A DNA stretch of 44,642 nt, taken from assembly GCF_003851725.1 (NCBI RefSeq), contig NZ_BHYL01000050.1, forward strand, positions 1 through 44,642, given 5' to 3'. Position numbers and translations under genes: made by a program. Source of the stretch: Cellulomonas algicola. GTDB taxonomy: Bacteria > Actinomycetota > Actinomycetes > Actinomycetales > Cellulomonadaceae. Under the pieces are notes generated by a model that saw nothing but the letters and a program-made list of their open reading frames with translations, did not search any database and had not been told where the DNA came from. Each line of letters starts with the position of its first letter. Within the stretch, counting starts at the first letter, position 1. This document shows positions 41,703 through 44,642 of the stretch, piece after piece.

Positions 41703-42901
41703 GAGGCGTTCCGCCGCACGGTGTCTCCCTGGGGGATGGTCGTGGACGTCAGGTCGACGACGTCCGAGCTGGTGAGGTCCGCGCGCGGCAGGCGGATCGT
41801 GAACGTCGACCCCCGCCCGGGCTGCGACCAGACGGCCACGTCACCGCCGTGGTCCGCGGCGACGTGCTTGACGATCGAGAGGCCGAGGCCCGTGCCGCCG
41901 GTGTCGCGCGAGCGCGCGGGGTCGACGCGGTAGAACCGCTCGAACACCCGCTCCTGCTCGGCGGCCGGGATGCCGATGCCCTCGTCGACGACCGCGATCT
42001 CGACCAGGCCGTCGACCTCGCGCACGCCGACGCCGACGTGCGCGGCCTCGCCCGAGTACGCGACGGCGTTGTCCACGAGGTTGCGGACCGCCGTGACGAG
42101 CAGGTCGTGCTGGCCGAGGACGCGCGTGCCGTGCACGCCGCCGATGTCGAGCCGGACCTTCTTGGCGTCGGCGCGCGTGCGGGCACGGTCGACGGCCTCG
42201 GCGAGCACCGCGTCGACGTCGACGACCGCGACCTGGCCGACCGCGCCGGCGACCTGCAGGCGGGACAGCTCGATGATCTCGTGCACGAGCGCGGACAGCC
42301 GGGCCGCCTCCGCCTGCATGCGGTCGGTGAAGCGGCGCACCGCGTCGGGGTCGTCCGCCGCGTCGTGCACGGTCTCCGCGAGGAGCTGCAGCGCACCGAC
42401 CGGCGTCTTGAGCTCGTGCGAGACGTTGACGACGAAGTCGCGGCGCATCGCCTCGATCCGGCGGGCCTGCGTGAGGTCCTCCGCGAGGACGAGCACGTGG
42501 CGGGGCGTCACCTGCGCGACGCGCACCTGCACCATGAGGATGCCGGAGCCGACCGGCCCGCGCGGGACCTCGAGCTCCTCGTCGAGGATGACGCCGTCGC
42601 GCCGCACCGCGGCGATCATCTCCCGGATGGACGCGGGCACGATCCGGCCGTCGCGGACCAGGCCGAGCGCGTGCGCGGGCGCGCTGGCCCGCACGACCGT
42701 GTCCTCCTCGTCGAGCACGATCGCCGCCGAGCGCAGGACCGCGAGCGCCCGCACCAGCCCCTCGTCGAGCTCGGGCTCCGGCAGCGCCACCGGGACCTTC
42801 TGGGCGCGCTCGCTCACGCGGAACGCCAGGGTGGCCCCGATGCCGGTCAGCAGTCCGAGGCCGCCGGCGAGGAGCAGCGCAAGGCCGTCGAACCCGTCCA
42901 C
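41699..42901 (-). CDS. senX3: Phosphate sensor histidine kinase (SenX3/PhoR type)
   Basis: A 400-residue kinase. A short membrane segment (about 6-27) is followed by a PAS-like domain (about 52-145). The dimerisation domain has FVVNVSHELKTPVGAL with His162. ATP-binding motifs are LVDNAVAYS (N box), DEGIGIP, FERFYRV and GGTGLGLSIVKH. Little extracytoplasmic sequence exists, typical of SenX3, which senses the Pst complex rather than phosphate itself. TACGCT (42908-42913) lies six bases before the GTG at 42901, so it is leaderless, and the open frame to 43000 is not coding. A split PHO-box-like repeat lies 72-100 bases upstream. Confidence 0.93.
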   Translation of the reverse strand: MDGFDGLALLLAGGLGLLTGIGATLAFRVSERAQKVPVALPEPELDEGLVRALAVLRSAAIVLDEEDTVVRASAPAHALGLVRDGRIVPASIREMIAAVRRDGVILDEELEVPRGPVGSGILMVQVRVAQVTPRHVLVLAEDLTQARRIEAMRRDFVVNVSHELKTPVGALQLLAETVHDAADDPDAVRRFTDRMQAEAARLSALVHEIIELSRLQVAGAVGQVAVVDVDAVLAEAVDRARTRADAKKVRLDIGGVHGTRVLGQHDLLVTAVRNLVDNAVAYSGEAAHVGVGVREVDGLVEIAVVDEGIGIPAAEQERVFERFYRVDPARSRDTGGTGLGLSIVKHVAADHGGDVAVWSQPGRGSTFTIRLPRADLTSSDVVDLTSTTIPQGDTVRRNAS

Positions 42902-42972
42902 GCCTCCAGCGTAGGCCGCCGACGGGAGAGCACCGACGACGCCGCACGACTGCGCCGGGACCGTCGCCCAGC

Positions 42973-43001
42973 GTTCACCGAGCCGTCCGCGACCGTTCAC
43001 C
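42973..43001. promoter_or_regulatory. Split PHO-box-like repeat upstream of senX3
   Basis: GTTCACC at 42973-42979 and again at 42995-43001, exactly 22 bases apart, or two 11-base periods, with a degenerate middle unit. It suggests autoregulation of senX3-regX3. The orientation is opposite to the pstS box relative to the gene. Confidence 0.5.
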
Positions 43002-43039
43002 GCGCCGCGGACGGCGGGCCCCCGTGTCGACCCGGCCCG

Positions 43040-43522
43040 TCAGCCGAACGTCTCGAGCAGCGTCGAGCGCTCGCCCTCGGTGAGGTTCGTCGCGACGAGC
43101 GTCGAGTGCAGCCCGTGGAACCGCTCGCCGAGCCGGTCGAGGTCGCCGTCGGTCGTCACCGCGCACAGCAGCGACGTGCCGGGCGTGACCTGCTCGCGGA
43201 TGGTCTGGAGCTGCGCCTCGTCGATCCCGACCGCGGCGACCGCCTTGGAGATCGAGCCGATCGCCGCGCCCGCGGCCGCACCGAGGAGCGGGACGAAGAA
43301 GATGCCGCCGAACAGCAGGCCCCAGAACGCGCCCCAGCCCGCGCCGCGCTTCTTGTCGTCGTTGCTGTGGTGCACGTCCGGGCGGGCCGCGTCAGCGGGC
43401 CACTCCACGAGCGCGTGGTCGACGATCGTCACGAGCCCGTCCTTCGCGGCCTCCTTGAGCGCGGTCTCCGCGCGCCGGGCACCGTCGGGGCTGTCGAACT
43501 TCCACGCGGTGAACGTCGTCAT
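43040..43522 (-). CDS. DUF1269-family membrane protein
   Basis: A 160-residue protein. The start FTAWKFDSPDGARRAETALKEAAKDG, then VDHALVEWP, and a Gly-rich hydrophobic segment (WGAFWGLLFGGIFFVPLLGAAAGAAIGSIS, about 83-112) are the hallmarks of DUF1269. The C-terminus (VTPGTSLLCAVTTDG) forms a second alpha/beta unit. Function unknown; the family is often stress-associated. AAGGGAAGG precedes the ATG at 43522. The next gene upstream encodes a small membrane protein, probably in the same transcript. Confidence 0.88.
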   Translation of the reverse strand: MTTFTAWKFDSPDGARRAETALKEAAKDGLVTIVDHALVEWPADAARPDVHHSNDDKKRGAGWGAFWGLLFGGIFFVPLLGAAAGAAIGSISKAVAAVGIDEAQLQTIREQVTPGTSLLCAVTTDGDLDRLGERFHGLHSTLVATNLTEGERSTLLETFG

Positions 43523-43552
43523 CGTGCGCCTTCCCTTCGTCCGTCCGGACCG

Positions 43553-43954
43553 TCAGGAGACGGCCCGCTCGACCTCCTCGCCGTGGACGATCAGCGCCCA
43601 CAGCACCACGACGTCCAGCACGATCACCGCGAGCGACCACCATGGCGTGATCGGCAGGGACACGAACTGCGCGACCAGGTTGAGCACGACGAGCACGCTC
43701 GCGGTCCAGCGGGCCCACGCGGCGCCGGTGAAGAGCACGAGCCCGAGCGCGACCATCGCGGCGCCGAGGATCAGGTGCACCCAGCCCCACGTGGAGACGT
43801 CGACGATCGTCACGCCCTGGCCGGACCACGCGAGCACCTTGTCCTCCGAGAAGACCGCGATCAGCCCGGACACGACGTTGAACAGCCCCACGGTGAGGAG
43901 GCAGAACGCGCCGAACCAGACCCAGCCGACCCAGCCCGTCACCGTGCGTGCCAT
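43553..43954 (-). CDS. Four-helix small membrane protein
   Basis: A 133-residue protein with four hydrophobic helices (WVWFGAFCLLTVGLFNVVSGLIAV, GWVHLILGAAMVALGLVLF, WTASVLVVLNLVAQFV, WWSLAVIVLDVVVLWALIVHG). It matches the small actinobacterial family often labelled DUF7144. The ATG at 43954 has GAGAGGGG about eight bases upstream; the open frame to 44101 before it is Arg/Ala-rich shadow. It lies 30 bases upstream of the DUF1269 gene, so the pair is probably an operon. Function unknown. Confidence 0.85.
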   Translation of the reverse strand: MARTVTGWVGWVWFGAFCLLTVGLFNVVSGLIAVFSEDKVLAWSGQGVTIVDVSTWGWVHLILGAAMVALGLVLFTGAAWARWTASVLVVLNLVAQFVSLPITPWWSLAVIVLDVVVLWALIVHGEEVERAVS

Positions 43955-44031
43955 CGCGTGCCCCTCTCGTCGACCGCCGTCGGCCCTGGTCCGGGCCGCT
44001 CGCCGACACTGTCGCGCGGCGCGCGCGGGCG

Positions 44032-44101
44032 GTGCCTCACCCGCGCCGGGTGACTGCCGGACGGGCGCCGCCGCGCATATCACCCGACGGGCGTGAGGCA
44101 C
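44032..44101. promoter_or_regulatory. Nested inverted repeats in a divergent promoter region
   Basis: The outer pair is GTGCCTCAC (44032-44040) / GTGAGGCAC (44093-44101). The inner pair is GGGTGA (44048-44053) / TCACCC (44080-44085). They lie between the divergent membrane-protein gene and the 73-residue gene. The centre spacing is too wide for a simple terminator; paired operator sites are more likely. Confidence 0.5.
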
Positions 44102-44153
44102 GCGGTACCCCTGCTCGGGACCCTGGTCCGGTCGGTCCGACGAGGGAGCTGCC

Positions 44154-44375
44154 GTGCTCTACCACATCCGCGTGGACGGGTCGCCGGGGGGCGCCGACCT
44201 GGAGCAGCTGCTGCGCGAGCACGCCGACGTGGTGGCCACCGCGACCCCCGACGGGACCGTGCTCTCGTGCCGTCTGCCCGACACCGCGGCGCTCACCGGC
44301 GTCGTCGCGCTGCTGCACGACCTGGGGCTCGTGCTGGTCGAGGCGCACGCCGTCCCGGACCCCGCCGAGGACTGA
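44154..44375 (+). CDS. Small hypothetical protein
   Basis: A 73-residue ORF from GTG 44154 with GAGGGAG about five bases upstream. The pattern of strand (LYHIRVDG), helix (GGADLEQLLREHADVV), strands, helix (TGVVALLHDLGL) and strand suggests a small alpha/beta fold of ferredoxin type. It is acidic, with no signal peptide and no Cys cluster. No family recognised. It is divergent from the membrane-protein pair and converges with the LuxR-type gene. Confidence 0.7.
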   Translation: MLYHIRVDGSPGGADLEQLLREHADVVATATPDGTVLSCRLPDTAALTGVVALLHDLGLVLVEAHAVPDPAED

Positions 44376-44413
44376 GGGCGCGGACCGCGTCGAGAGGAGG
44401 GCGCAGGCCCCGT

Positions 44414-44642
44414 CTAGAGGAGGCCGCGCTCCGCGGCGACGCGGATCGCGTCGCGACGGCCGGCGACGCCGAGCTTGCGGTAGATCGAGCGCTGGTGCGT
44501 CTTGACGGTGTTCGTCGAGACGAACAGGACCGCGGCGATCTCGGTCGTCGTCATGGTCGACCGCAGCCGTACGAGCACCTGGTGCTCACGCTCGGTGAGC
44601 TCGAGGTTGCCCCACCCGCCGCGCTGCGCTCGCCGGGGCGCG
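44414..44642 (-). CDS. LuxR-type transcriptional regulator (C-terminus only)
   Basis: The last 75 codons of a gene that enters from the right edge. The C-terminal LuxR helix-turn-helix is complete: LELTEREHQVLVRLRSTMTT, EIAAVLFVSTNTVKTHQRSIY and RKLGVAGRRDAIRVA. The stop is TAG. Whether the missing N-terminus is a receiver domain or a large MalT/LAL-type ATPase cannot be seen. Confidence 0.85.
   Translation of the reverse strand, partial: APRRAQRGGWGNLELTEREHQVLVRLRSTMTTTEIAAVLFVSTNTVKTHQRSIYRKLGVAGRRDAIRVAAERGLL

Overview
The window is very GC-rich, shows strong third-position G/C bias and contains many leaderless genes. It fits the chromosome of a high-GC actinobacterium, most likely Cellulomonas or a close relative in Micrococcales. 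Supporting markers are a UgpC/MsiK-type sugar ABC ATPase, CarD divergent from an LpqE-like lipoprotein next to ispD-ispF, a SenX3/RegX3-like pair beside pstSCAB, and a cluster of SipW-type signal peptidases with matching secreted proteins. This is inferred from gene content and was not checked by a database search.

Region by region. 1-4804 (minus) holds two parallel operons. Each carries a small secreted protein, a Ser/His (SipW-like) signal peptidase and one or more further secreted proteins. An SGNH hydrolase gene on the plus strand separates them. At least five secreted proteins share an A-S-A-(S/A)-(Q/R)-L box after the hydrophobic segment, so this looks like a surface-fibre or matrix assembly locus and is the most interesting system here. 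5031-7025 is a divergent histidine kinase / LuxR response regulator pair. 7026-8550 is a palindrome-dense promoter, a small unrecognised ORF and a LacI regulator. 8602-9189 is an FMN reductase. 9190-10637 is lower in GC, almost gene-free, and lies against the 3' end of a tRNA-Thr; it holds one small secreted protein.

10852-14222 carries a membrane-anchored DsbA-like protein, a small membrane protein and a multi-TM Ser/Thr kinase. 14364-16593 is the trehalose operon otsA-otsB. 16756-18414 is a membrane-anchored beta-propeller protein. 18634-19761 is ugpC/msiK behind a structured leader. 19963-21249 is a DUF4032 protein. 21325-22590 is a lower-GC AlbA_2 (Schlafen-like) gene whose start codon appears to be lost. 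22694-25218 is rlmB and cysS.

25439-30239 is a TetR - MFS - aldolase operon divergent from an FAD-linked sugar-lactone-type oxidase. 30360-33846 holds a quinone oxidoreductase, a small protein, and a LysR regulator divergent from an EamA exporter. 33693-36600 is ispF, ispD, carD and the LpqE-like lipoprotein. 36742-42901 is the phosphate module pstB, pstA, pstC, pstS, regX3 and senX3, with PHO-box-like repeats before pstS and before senX3. The right end has a DUF1269 protein, a small membrane protein, a 73-residue protein and the end of a LuxR-type regulator.
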